Below, in pieces: positions 38,601 through 41,435 of a DNA stretch of 60,000 nucleotides (the stretch's first letter is position 1; every line of letters starts with the position of its first letter). The DNA lies in contig OX442318.1 of NCBI GenBank assembly GCA_949358305.1, positions 10,710,517-10,770,516 on the forward strand. Direction: 5' to 3'. The position numbers and the translations under genes are program-made. A model generated the notes under the pieces. The model did no database searches. It saw only the letters and a list, made by a program, of their open reading frames with translations, and was not told the DNA's origin. This DNA comes from Strigamia acuminata (Eukaryota > Arthropoda > Chilopoda > Geophilomorpha > Linotaeniidae).

Positions 38601-40814
38601 AGTTAAATGATCCGATGATGCTGCCTGCTGGCAACGCCATCTATCGGTGAAATTTAGTGTGTTAAAACGCACGCTACAGATCGGCCGATGCACGGTACGA
38701 TCCGTACGCATGACAGTATTCAATAGATAATGTAAGGAGTATTTAACAGTCATTTTGAAATTGAACTCTTCCCTATTGGTTGAGTAGGATCACGTGATCA
38801 AGTTTTATGTATTCTTAAACTAGTGATATGCCCAACCAATGGGAGTTCGACCCAGTGCGCTAAAAAGATATTACTCCTAATAAGTACACCAAATACATGC
38901 ACTTATTTTTTTAGATTTCCGTTTTACGAGGCTAAAAACCTACCAAAATGCAACGATGCAGATAGCATTAAACAATATAAAACAATGAAAACAATTGTTA
39001 ATAGTGGAGATCTAACAAGGAAGTGCAAGTGTCTCAATTTGTGCGATGAAACACAACAAAACCTAATGTTTAATCGAGTACCTGGTAATGAAGATAGCGT
39101 TGAAATGTTCTTTGTCAGTAATTATGTTCAAACATTGCAAGAAAGCTTTTCTTACGACATAATCTTTTTGTTATGCGACATTGGAGGGAACATTGGTCTC
39201 TACTTCGGCATGTCTTGTTTAGCACTTGTGGAAATATTTGTTCATTGCTGCAAAATCCCTTACAGCAAATTGAGCAAAACACCAAAATCAAACGCCAAGT
39301 TGAATAAAAAAATTCCAAGACTACTAAAAAAAATGCAGAGAACAAATAAGCAATCTTTTTTCACAAATAAACTGAAAACTACCGTTTCATTATTTCTATT
39401 GGGCGTGTCAGTGTGCCAGACTTGCAACTTGATCGTTACTTATTTTGAAGTTCCACTCATAAAAACTGTCAGCATCATCAGAGACAGCATCATTGAGTTT
39501 CCACTCATTATTGCTTGTGACGAAAATGATCAAATAATACGGGCTAAAAAACATTTAGCTTCTAACCAAAAAACCGGTTGTGACCGCTACCAACTGTATG
39601 ATTTACTCGACAAACAATCTTACTTTGCAAACAAACCACAGGATATATGGTGGGCCTCTTCTCTTTTTAATGTATTCACCATGAATGGATTATTACTTAA
39701 ACTGGTAAGCCAGTTGAATACTAATTTGTTCAGGCAATTGTGTTAAACTACTTATTTTATAGGTAAGTCAACGTGATTATGACATATTTTATGCCAACAT
39801 ATCAGCTATATCAACAGCTTTTGGAGAGTGCACCGTATTTAATAAAGGTAAATAAAAATATTTATTTTTTGCTTCTAAACAGACTTCTAAATTTTTGCAG
39901 GTGATCGGCCGTATATGCCAAAGCAAAATCATTTAGGGTTTTTTGATGACAAGACAAACGATGAATGCAGCCCACATCATGCAGTAAGATATAGATACAG
40001 ATTGCAAATTCTAATTACCAGTACGTGGTTGCTTATTTTGTGTTATGTATTTCCAGCAATTCATTGTGCCGAAAAATAAGTTTTTCCACCCGAAATATAT
40101 TTTCTACACTCCCACGAAGAAGTTCACTACAATTGACATTTCTCGTCAAACGGTAATGGAAGAAAAATTGATGAGAAATTGATTAAATTATATCTTATTC
40201 TTTTTAGCTCATTCGAGTGAACACAGGAAGAAGTCCATGCAGTAAAAATAATAATGAAGTTTCTGACTGTGAAGTGAAATGTTACGCAAATAAATTTGCA
40301 GAACAACCTCTCACTTGCAGGTAATTTAGCACACACTATACTCATGAGTTTTCCACTAAAGTCGTAGGTATAAAAGAGGTTTCGCAACTCGTGTATCAAC
40401 CCGAGTGAACAAAATTGCCAATAGTTGTTTTAGTACTCAATTGAAACTTTTGTATTTTTATTTCTTGCTAGATTACCATTTATGGTAAACAGTACGTTAC
40501 CGTTTTGCATGGATCGAGACTCAGCTAAAACAACCTTCGAGACATATTTGCAAACTCAATTCAAGACCGATCCCCAGAGAAACTGTTCCTGCGCAGAACG
40601 CTGCCAAGATACCATTTATCACCTTTACAAAACAATGGTAGGTGACATGGAACTGCCAATGACAACTGTGAGGTACACTATTGAAAAGAACATGCGAGAA
40701 GTAATTGAAGAAATGGAGTCAATCTCTCTGATAAAACTACTGTGTAACATTGGATCTGTTTTTGGTATTTTGACCGGTCTCTCAATATTTTCTCTTCTTC
40801 ATTATTTGTTTTGA
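5095..40814 (+). CDS. Two-unit (tandem-fused) DEG/ENaC channel, copy A
   Basis: This is a predicted cation channel of the degenerin/epithelial sodium channel family at the plasma membrane. I join 11 exons: 5095-5604, 5984-6056, 6113-6192, 7300-7407, 13472-13560, 38915-39704, 39763-39847, 39901-39983, 40057-40152, 40208-40320, 40472-40814. All introns are GT-AG and the frame stays open for about 789 codons. Unit 1 has a cytoplasmic N-terminus, TM1 (about 55-78), a post-TM1 'FPHIYIYP' segment, a cysteine-bearing ectodomain and TM2 (about 366-398) with the GxS filter as GMS (385-387). A basic linker leads to unit 2: TM1 (about 440-461), 'FPLIIAC', an ectodomain and TM2 (about 762-789) with GLS (778-780). 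Each unit is about 395 residues, shorter than the usual 500-700 for the family. The N-terminal HG gating motif is not seen. Introns 1, 3, 4 and 5 contain transposons. The start is uncertain: the ATG at 5095 is the first in frame, but the aligned ATG of copy B lies about 10 codons further in. Ligand and ion selectivity cannot be inferred. Confidence 0.85.
5639..5938. mobile_element. MITE in intron 1 of copy A
   Basis: About 300 bp bounded by terminal inverted repeats of about 46 bp that begin AGTGGCTACG. Each repeat contains a smaller palindrome, 'ACGTTCACGTC' against 'GACGTGAACGT'. The matching intron of copy B is only 50 bp and lacks it. No target duplication is obvious and no transposase is encoded. 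The short ORF at 5696-6064 runs through this element and is not a gene. Confidence 0.8.
5984..6056 (+). CDS. Copy A exon 2 (ectodomain 1)
   Basis: 73 bp between 'tttacag' and 'gtaagt', leaving in phase 1. Copy B has the same length at 48237-48309 and encodes the same 'SRIN..' start and 'AQISS' end. Confidence 0.85.
6113..6192 (+). CDS. Copy A exon 3 (ectodomain 1)
   Basis: 80 bp between 'attag' and 'gtgagt'; encodes a conserved 'FEFPYGNEN' segment. Copy B equivalent at 48365-48444 is also 80 bp. Confidence 0.85.
6228..7149. mobile_element. Outer MITE in intron 3, interrupted by a second MITE
   Basis: Terminal inverted repeats start GGTGTGTTCAATC on the left and, on the complementary strand at the right end, GGCGGGTTCAATTC, followed by a shared TTAAATG stretch. 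The element is flanked by TA on both sides, as for Tc1/mariner-type insertions. About 514 bp belong to this element; the rest is the nested copy at 6593-7000. No transposase frame is visible. Short ORFs across it are not genes. Confidence 0.75.
6593..7000. mobile_element. Nested MITE (family copy 1)
   Basis: 408 bp with inverted ends of about 45 bp beginning TATACTCTTGTTC and ending GAACACGAGTATA. A second copy of the same family lies at 42610-43037. The ends suggest a TA target duplication. Confidence 0.8.
7300..7407 (+). CDS. Copy A exon 4 (ectodomain 1)
   Basis: 108 bp, 36 codons, phase 0 at both ends, between 'attaaag' and 'gtaagg'. Copy B's equivalent is 107 bp and contains a stop, so only copy A is open here. 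Confidence 0.8.
7445..7759 (-). repeat. BEL/Pao 3' LTR
   Basis: 315 bp, with short inverted ends TGTGAAA and TTTCACA. It is the 3' LTR because the coding strand is minus. It supplies the stop codon of the gag-pol frame. Confidence 0.93.
7755..12947 (-). CDS. BEL/Pao gag-pol polyprotein
   Basis: 1730 codons in one frame, starting about 80 bp inside the primer site. In order: a coiled-coil gag part (about 1-300), zinc knuckles (about 347-408, CxxC and CxxxxHxxxxC patterns), aspartic protease with 'FFDGGS' (about 451-456), reverse transcriptase with YVDD (875-878) and an upstream 'SDIKQAFHQ', RNase H with 'FCDAS' and 'AWTDST', integrase with an H2C2 finger ('HQRVFHGG' ... 'CFVCKRV'), a D,D,E core ('GIDFAG', 'YSDNALTF', 'WWGGFWERM'), and a C-terminal basic domain. 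No internal stop or frameshift is seen. The stop is formed by the first bases of the LTR. It should supply everything needed for its own reverse transcription and integration. Confidence 0.95.
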   Translation of the reverse strand: MDALDRLRAQQETARLGADRLVNTVIVELALAQSDAIVLRKLKNQLNAKSEQLNDLDEKVSPFIVTRADLQKEEEDNEEYREKIIDALTDIDIKLDVLAPPAVVINPGAPNNGSVSSTNDWTVRLPKLVMKKFLGNPIEWSDFWSNFELSVNGNTSITNKAKFVYLNSVLEGTAAAVVRGLKISDENYAAAVTLLQNRFGRKEVIVNAHLQMLMKLEPVKRLNDLDKLRKLYDTCEMHVRNLENEGIETTTFGVMLCPLLRAAIPDVIALDFSRKNSNNTHDLKLFLEFWREELEIREQSAADNARFATKEVEKNVAKTYGDTKKTTRFEKPASSSALMTNTSDSTCVFCSETSHKKEDCPLSIADRLKRCQQARRCFKCLANKHMARNCPQKEKCVQCERFHHILLCEGPTEKAENVLASTVTTANTDIFLQVLMANVESNHKTKTVHCFFDGGSHRSFISSKLVKEIGAQVVGEQLISIAGFGETVATPESRRRVKITLRNTQINDNSFDLELIEVPWISSSLAKQSGVHVREKLKQNNIVLNIDQLSIQPSEVSILIGADNFWRIVTGETRRLDENLMCLHTGLGWTMHGAIRSEETITKQPTIQVHLARYEDRLDNMLKRFWELEDLGIPHETLTDHQDEDDQAVTVFKKSIKWTGKRYEVRLPWLMEKSELDSNYQIALKRLWNLVRKFRKDPELYYRYKKVLDDQKAEGIIETAPEVSDQSGCYYLPHSPVIRERRSTTKLRIVYDASSHAQKSRSLNDCLFTGPNLLPELIDALLFFRQLIVALISDIKQAFHQILLHLDDRDAVRFLWIAADWDLVGPIKVEILRQTRVLFGASPSPYLLNGTIQHHLEKYATKYAELIARLLKRFYVDDYLDSVSTDQEAIETYKKVSEIMCEASMDLVKWNSNSKLLREQFKIDHPETELETEVKVLGLKWNCELDELALDLEEVKATLERELITKRQVIQLVAQVFDPLGFASPFTVTGKMFFQQLWKHKMEWDDRLPKELIPQWENWKSQLAELERVRVPRHYGIDPNASEIELHLFCDASPLAYGVVAYTRVRQCNSLINTFFVLFKSRIAPIKTLTLPRLELMGALLLARVASRMKQFTTAKVTAWTDSTIVLCWLGERKKAIPFVARRVEEIKQHVPFANWRHCPGVQNLADLLTRGIDAKSLLESKTWWNGPEWLTMDEHEWPSVPTTQADDFEMELEETLAATVIVPQTWLMDEPTRYGSWRRLLRVTSWVNRFINNCKSAVRGGSTLTTNEINNSERYWLQTIQQQSYSKELFAVRNQQSFERDSILRNVTCFMDDEQTMRLNTRIQWAGTKENLKNPIVLHPNHPLTKLIILAAHQRVFHGGLGETLAELRQRFWTPKLRKTVKSELNRCFVCKRVQGRLVQQVEAALPPDRVTQAAPFQIVGIDFAGPLYQQSGEKCYIVVITCAVIRAVHLELVTSMNTERFILALKRFFARRGIPTKIYSDNALTFKRTERELCALLGSIREEQFQGFLTDRKIEWSFIVERAPWWGGFWERMVKSTKMSLKKVLGRTTLDFEELTTILSEVESCINSRPITYVYTENEDVQPLSPSHFLTGGRSCNLPDPNQKLEEKLSSSTVTLLKRWKQRQQKISHLWSRWNHEYLTELREHNKRKASREVQKGDVVVIEELNQPRMTWKIGRVKEVFIGRNGRVRACEIQLPFNKVLRRPVQRLCILEAQDGIEESEVITPAPV
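13027..13044 (-). other. BEL/Pao primer binding site, tRNA-Phe
   Basis: On the minus strand this reads TGGTGCCGAAACCCGGGA directly after the LTR. It is the exact complement of the 3' 18 nucleotides of animal tRNA-Phe, whose acceptor stem begins GCCGAAA. The Gypsy element below uses the same 18 bases. Confidence 0.88.
13045..13359 (-). repeat. BEL/Pao 5' LTR
   Basis: 315 bp, same length as the other LTR, with two differences by eye (near 13181 and 13326). It is followed by the TAATA target repeat. Confidence 0.93.
13472..13560 (+). CDS. Copy A exon 5 (ectodomain 1, cysteine-rich)
   Basis: 89 bp between 'tgttttag' and 'gtacac', leaving in phase 2 after 'KCR'. It encodes four cysteines in the spacing expected just before the conserved 'FPF' of the next exon. 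Copy B has an 89-bp equivalent at 48803-48891. Confidence 0.85.
13612..13835. mobile_element. Foldback-type element in intron 5
   Basis: About 224 bp that is nearly one long inverted repeat: arms of about 90-100 bp start with AAATCAGATTCTCG and end with the complement, around a small centre near 13720-13735. No coding capacity. Absent from the short matching intron of copy B. Confidence 0.8.
13836..14991. other. Intron 5 sequence, unassigned
   Basis: Less AT-rich than the surrounding intron, with no frame I recognise (a 79-codon minus-strand ORF at 14219-14458 has no known domain). A solo LTR or another repeat is possible, but I could not define ends or a target duplication. Confidence 0.35.
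14992..15720 (-). pseudogene. Possible leucine-rich-repeat gene relic
   Basis: On the minus strand one frame near 15240-15340 reads 'LATLDFSYNNIS', close to the LxxLDLSxNxIS pattern of leucine-rich repeats. The flanking frame includes 'FNPHILTFTNNGI'. Frameshifts separate the pieces, the longest open stretch is 131 codons and does not match the LRR frame, and a hAT-type MITE splits the region. It looks like a decayed fragment within intron 5. Only one repeat is convincing, so this is tentative. Confidence 0.3.
15446..15661. mobile_element. hAT-type MITE with 8-bp target duplication
   Basis: 216 bp beginning CAGTGGCGGATCTAGC and ending in the near complement AGATCCGCCCCTG, flanked by the direct repeat GATTGAAG (15438-15445 and 15662-15669). 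The 8-bp duplication and CAG ends are typical of hAT transposons. No transposase. Confidence 0.9.
15758..16919 (+). repeat. Gypsy 5' LTR
   Basis: 1162 bp, from TGTCACGG to TTACA. Long for a Gypsy LTR, with a pyrimidine-rich stretch around 15860-15990. Small ORFs inside it also occur in the other LTR and are not genes. Confidence 0.93.
16922..16939 (+). other. Gypsy primer binding site, tRNA-Phe
   Basis: TGGTGCCGAAACCCGGGA starts two bases after the LTR and is complementary to the 3' end of tRNA-Phe over 18 of 18 bases. Confidence 0.88.
17097..19121 (+). pseudogene. Gypsy gag, interrupted by an in-frame TAG
   Basis: One frame runs from the ATG at 17097 to 19121, broken only by TAG at 18279-18281; the part before it is 394 codons. 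A Gypsy-type capsid part lies around the stop: 'VERFLAKLRAHF' upstream, then a segment on proteolytic-site-like and basic linkers. The C-terminus has a 'CPHCFKPW' pair but no standard CCHC knuckle. The TAG may be an inactivating mutation or a read-through stop. The last 97 bp overlap the protease frame in the -1 frame. Confidence 0.7.
19025..20152 (+). CDS. Gypsy protease frame (start of pol)
   Basis: The frame overlaps the end of gag by 97 bp in the -1 frame, as expected for ribosomal frameshifting, so the apparent start at 19025 need not be used. 'FIALMDSGAQT' is the retropepsin active site and 'LLLGLDF' the matching C-terminal protease motif. The frame ends at the edge of the Copia insertion, before any reverse transcriptase. 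The normal continuation of pol is absent. Confidence 0.8.
   Translation: MSPLLQALAVSGKRPGSVDQAVREGGGPETQVNRSLAASTSGPSGWMEPPKPAEADATVVAGALPKMTNFIMLSPPEFLASKEPKLIIGLQDHCRRDAPFVKIAWVNIEFIALMDSGAQTCIMTMPLFKRLSKEIGVEMVPMDETIRTASNQIERVVGCVQIAVRAPLAVVCFTCLIIAQGSQELLLGLDFCKAVGLCVDHGNNYWFLLGDGTRHPFLNEEQARASDPVILFPLTKEQPSLPEGVVVRGPPLYNLPGMRNPPVKLPENPAEPISSVKQEVKPDEATPPVEKEEPVVTKPPIGDANCVFLSKREFEKELFEPPYTDNPHIVKVVLARRNPDSQQWTFIWSPRRREKARKSIVRIMRKPGKRTMCLC
20147..20400 (-). repeat. Copia 3' LTR
   Basis: 254 bp, TGTTGAAAG to CATATCA on the plus strand, equal to the copy at 26321-26574. The gag-pol frame runs 14 bases into it. A 'ggagaatggggggc' purine run lies just upstream on the coding strand and may prime plus-strand synthesis. 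Confidence 0.93.
20387..25003 (-). CDS. Copia gag-pol polyprotein
   Basis: 1538 codons without a stop, ATG at 25003. In order: gag of the UBN2 type (about 1-200), one CCHC knuckle 'CFNCKEMGHYANKC' (229-242), protease 'WLIDSGSSDH' (about 310-319), the pre-integrase 'LWHRRFGH', integrase D,D,E ('HMDVWG', 'VRTDNGMEF', 'NGVAERLNRT'), a proline-rich spacer, reverse transcriptase with 'YVDDMVLF', and RNase H with 'SDASWISD' and 'ALSIMEAEF'. Domain order (integrase before reverse transcriptase) defines the Copia group. It looks competent for transposition. Confidence 0.95.
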   Translation of the reverse strand: MADSGKSHQFSIPRLNSDNYESWSRNIQFLLLEKGVDDFISENPPVKDEAWDQPRKQLHDDRSKRAKALLGLFVESQYQDIVLAADSARDAWVALKATFQPTSLARIAKLRRDFLMMRLLPNEDMSVFISRVTKARAVLKDLEVTFSDSDVAYQLLDLLPDSYEATVQTIYHWSKADFTLKGVSDHLLSEFNRLKMKNADSGSSTSLQSASSSSSAPTRVFKPLSQIQCFNCKEMGHYANKCPKPRVQGVASSNSSTNRGRRSSSRNRKSGRGNATPPASSAQSVSSARSGLGFFARSESNVASTSSLEWLIDSGSSDHVCCRRDSFSTYKPVSNYFIILGEGRSRVDGIGDVVLRIGRGGAKGEFPVTMHNVLHAPAFSRNLVSLSKIDRAGLHFVASNGLMTIFDPSDKAKQFLLHAKLKDDLYSLQHVLPADSTSAPLPALTATSVVKPVLSAQTIKPARHVTFAEGPALSPPSISDALSPPCKPPKGKLSDLELWHRRFGHFNTEGLHFLAKSPNASGIDISTSAFPACAVCARSKSTRASFPSAKNRISSKKPLDLIHMDVWGNSPTTSVGGARYLLTIVDDFSRYSFVVPMKTKGEVFEVFKLFHARMETLWGAGCIKAVRTDNGMEFCSKNFENFLLQRGIKAQRTNVYTPEQNGVAERLNRTLFEGVRSLFLMTSLPRELWAELAVSMIYLKNRFPHKSLNNLIPYCLWYNKAVPLKHLKVIGSRCFVHIPQHVRGSKFESRAWTGVVVGYALRTRGYRVWCPKRRAVFESKHVRFDENCMWGHPRFYEGTEVTDEGAISVTLDSDFDSDPPLPPPPPQRPPNLPPPSYPPPPSYPPPPPPVVTRPSAQAHPLPTPPAIASPLNQPQPSTSAVGGKWTRSEVIRQSGATMGNTDVYFYPPDHTRLRSHVDVAQYCADHRLAYDRDNFDFCTRNVPVCTVDPPPADLTAFPLPSPTASEDEALGDCYSATPRYAHSLFAQVPRTYKEAIASPDRVHWQKAMEEELSLFRERGVYEEVEKPPSNVNIVGNKWVYYIKRDAEGVVRRFRAMLVAQGFSQKFGVDYSEVFSPVVNYVLIRLFFVLLVVVLGWLDAHLDVKGAYLYGNLDEAIFMRIPKGWETPQNAGKVWRLHKALYGLHQSGRQWNFRLVEALLGINFHKLLGINGVFISNTYDAVILVYVDDMVLFTKGQDPRDRTVKALRAIFTITDLGPVSKLLGVQFDRDGGKICIHQRDYIDKIAEDYGISSEHLCKVPITVGTMVNCARDGERVLRDDEFPYRSLIGSLLFLASRTRPDILFPVILMSQYNTCFTGRHVALLLQILQYVKNTREYSIQLSAVTGDILSGHSDASWISDRDTRKSFGGYTISVFGVPISWGCCKQRYCALSIMEAEFLALLDGAKEIVWLHGAIERTRIFQLPAPTMFSDSLSTIFFTRNDIENRRTKHIDVKFFFLRDWLNEGVFVLRKVSGELNPADIFTKFFSPARIRYLCQHFYSSLRLVFAFTFVISCYMIESCLGEWGAIVGFCSPRFVICN
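26307..26320 (-). other. Copia primer binding site, initiator tRNA-Met type
   Basis: On the minus strand TGGTAGCAGAGGAT follows the 5' LTR directly. Animal initiator tRNA-Met ends in ATCCTCTGCTACCA, so 14 bases match. Confidence 0.8.
26321..26574 (-). repeat. Copia 5' LTR
   Basis: 254 bp, no differences seen from 20147-20400. Confidence 0.93.
26581..27660 (+). pseudogene. Gypsy integrase, array unit 1 (frameshifted)
   Basis: It starts with the C-terminal end of an integrase ('HVADLRHWY'), passes through a spacer and enters a second integrase: H2C2 finger ('HCLHFPPTSGHLG' ... 'CESCQRAK') and the first two catalytic aspartates ('IYIDYFG', 'IISDNAPTF'). The 352-bp duplication shifts the frame before the catalytic glutamate, so this copy is broken. 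Confidence 0.8.
27482..30952 (+). pseudogene. Gypsy integrase, array units 1-3 read as one long ORF
   Basis: 1156 codons through the repeats, because 1470 is divisible by three. It contains two catalytic cores with D, D and E ('IDYFG', 'SDNAPTF', 'NLAERLNQS'), each followed by the C-terminal 'WYDRKRRP' and 'FKPGDWV' region, and the start of a third core that carries S for N at 'IISDSAPTF'. The long fusion is a product of the duplication, not a natural protein. The second copy (about 28960-29980) is a complete finger-core-tail integrase. Confidence 0.75.
30774..32720 (+). pseudogene. Gypsy integrase, array units 3-4 with chimaeric end
   Basis: It includes a further complete core and tail, then the N-terminal finger of a last copy that stops at 'GEMETAK'. 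From 32391 the sequence switches to unrelated DNA and the frame runs 110 codons further, overlapping the third ORF in another frame. Confidence 0.75.
32467..33684 (+). CDS. Gypsy third ORF, function unknown
   Basis: About 390 codons between the integrase array and the 3' LTR. The frame opens at 32467; plausible ATG starts are 32509 or 32512. The N-terminal third is rich in E, R and L with heptad-like spacing ('ERNEHLIEEIAQLRRLH'), suggesting a coiled coil. The C-terminal third has aromatic and charged residues ('DPDLWRQYFYAVAR'). There is no signal peptide, transmembrane segment or furin-like site, so it is not an envelope protein. I do not recognise the family. Confidence 0.6.
   Translation: MFRWKELVPPPLPMMLRGLPDGTSSINVIRHSNQDEMPTITRPLHSRELQKREDPETVTRWGTTPEEEERERVRCIEERNEHLIEEIAQLRRLHLQAAARLRRAIPPDSTVEIRDVTEAAGALPAIEAPQPICEVEELALVPVKKAAEADTIIQGVTKIVGETPEQFLARNYEGYSRHQQSTRARLERRALAKIAEGHIRGVSEGRMVGSAPAPCKRKAIMPAPEPDVIPEQATRRFERQVRRDSNVNCNPLAVSSVNFRDLSAAVQRAIFRQQSNNDWMRYTRMSEFPTTVWARTGFDELFPFGALDWQRPSLRDATTFLQADPDLWRQYFYAVARAEHGWPENQAMALFELDDTQIGALEQLIASNLTRYRPRNEDQLGDVIACRVVLLVEEILRVVFPGDSD
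33685..34311. other. Gypsy 3' noncoding region
   Basis: Low-complexity T-rich sequence between the third ORF and the 3' LTR. No clear polypurine tract is visible next to the LTR; the last bases are 'ttgccggggcg'. Confidence 0.5.
34312..35473 (+). repeat. Gypsy 3' LTR
   Basis: 1162 bp, the same length as the 5' LTR, with about five single-base differences by eye. It is followed by the AAAT target duplication. Confidence 0.93.
35540..35615 (-). repeat. tRNA-derived SINE-like head
   Basis: On the minus strand this reads like an internal RNA polymerase III promoter: an A-box-like 'TGGTCCAGTGGTTAAGGC' and, about 30 bases on, a B-box-like 'GGTTCAAATT'. It does not fold as a full tRNA. It sits in intron 5 of copy A just outside the Gypsy element. 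Confidence 0.45.
35976..36155. repeat. Tandem repeat, about 21-bp unit
   Basis: About eight copies of 'aacactttcacttaataaatt' with small changes. Confidence 0.85.
36500..36650. repeat. Tandem repeat, about 39-bp unit
   Basis: Three to four copies of an AT-only unit containing 'tttttaactattttttcc'. Confidence 0.75.
36709..37193. mobile_element. MITE rich in internal inverted repeats
   Basis: About 485 bp with imperfect inverted ends (TGCGCAAGG on the left, TGCGCACGGGG from the complementary strand on the right) that continue into 'CGTTCCAACGGC'. Inside, 'ttcgccattggaa' recurs in both orientations. Short ORFs here are not genes. Target duplication not resolved. Confidence 0.65.
37194..38207. 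other. Intron 5, nothing recognised
   Basis: AT-rich sequence without an open frame, repeat or known element that I could support. Confidence 0.5.
38212..38568. mobile_element. piggyBac-like MITE with TTAA target sites
   Basis: 357 bp flanked on both sides by TTAA (38208-38211, 38569-38572). The ends CGCTAGAAAGGCCAGA and, from the other strand, CACTAGAAAGGCCAGA resemble the CCCTAGAAAG start of piggyBac. The centre (about 38380-38520) is a long AT-rich hairpin. No transposase. Confidence 0.85.
38915..39704 (+). CDS. Copy A exon 6: TM2 of unit 1, linker, TM1 of unit 2
   Basis: 790 bp between 'ttttttag' and 'gtaagc'. It opens with 'FPFYEAK' and a 'CKCLNLC' cysteine motif, continues to TM2 'IGLYFGMSCLALVEI' with the GxS filter, then about 40 mostly basic residues (11 K/R in 25), then a second hydrophobic helix and 'FPLIIACDEN', the post-TM1 signature of a new unit. 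One uninterrupted exon carries the junction of the two units. Confidence 0.9.
39763..39847 (+). CDS. Copy A exon 7 (ectodomain 2)
   Basis: 85 bp, enters in phase 0 and leaves in phase 1. Copy B equivalent at 50095-50179 has the same length. Confidence 0.83.
39901..39983 (+). CDS. Copy A exon 8 (ectodomain 2)
   Basis: 83 bp between 'tttgcag' and 'gtaaga'; begins 'GDRP', as in copy B exon 8. Confidence 0.83.
40057..40152 (+). CDS. Copy A exon 9 (ectodomain 2)
   Basis: 96 bp, phase 0 at both ends. Encodes 'VPKNKFFHPKYIF' and ends 'DISRQT'; copy B has the same length and end. Confidence 0.85.
40208..40320 (+). CDS. Copy A exon 10 (ectodomain 2, cysteine-rich)
   Basis: 113 bp, leaving in phase 2 after 'TCR'. 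Four cysteines match the arrangement of exon 5 in unit 1, with one codon more than copy B. Confidence 0.85.
40472..40814 (+). CDS. Copy A exon 11: end of ectodomain 2 and TM2 of unit 2
   Basis: Begins 'LPF' after the same phase-2 split as exon 6. It has a 'CSCAERC' motif like unit 1's 'CKCLNLC', and the terminal helix 'GILTGLSIFSLLHY' with GxS. The stop follows 8 residues after this helix, leaving almost no cytoplasmic tail. AATAAA signals lie at 41237 and 41425. Confidence 0.9.
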
Positions 40815-40967
40815 TTTGAATGTGCGTGCAACACAAAACAGGAAACTTAACTTTACACCGAGCACACCTTTTAGACCCATTTAATAACTGGCAATGGTAA
40901 AAGCTCCGTCTAGTCCGAGCACTTTTGCTGTTGTAAAGAGAGTTTTGTATTCCTATTAACGCACTAC

Positions 40968-40991
40968 AGTCGAACCTTGTTATAACGAACG
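40968..40991. mobile_element. Possible pogo/Tigger-like end
   Basis: 'cagtcgaaccttgttataac' resembles the terminal repeat of pogo-type elements. No matching right end was found. Confidence 0.35.
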
Positions 40992-41435
40992 GCAATATAA
41001 TTTTTTTTTCGTTATAACTAATACTTAACCTTCCCATAGCCATGGTGGGTCAAAAAATTTACAGAAGTGGAAAAACAACGGTAATTCTTTTTTTTCTGAA
41101 AATTAATTAAGGAGGTAGACTTTTATTCCTCAAAAACTTTTTTTTCTCATTTTATAATATCTAAATACAAATAGTTTTTCAATTATTATTAAGATAATTG
41201 CATAATATTCTGCCCACTATTTTCAAATTAAGTATGAATAAAGCATATATTTTTACTCTCTTGTAATATTTTTCGAACTTGCCCATTCTAAGCATTAAGT
41301 AGTTTTAGACTTCTGTGTGAACAAACTAATCAACTAAAAATGTACTAATTACAATCTTTTTAGCCACTATAAATGCAAATATAAAATGACCCCTAAAATA
41401 AACGTCCAAACACTATTACCGATAAATAAACTTAT

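Noticed and set aside
38823-38914. Start of a separate gene at 38823.
   Set aside because: The 92 bases before 'ttttttag' have no counterpart in copy B, and exon 6 joins exon 5 in frame with the same phase-2 split in both copies.
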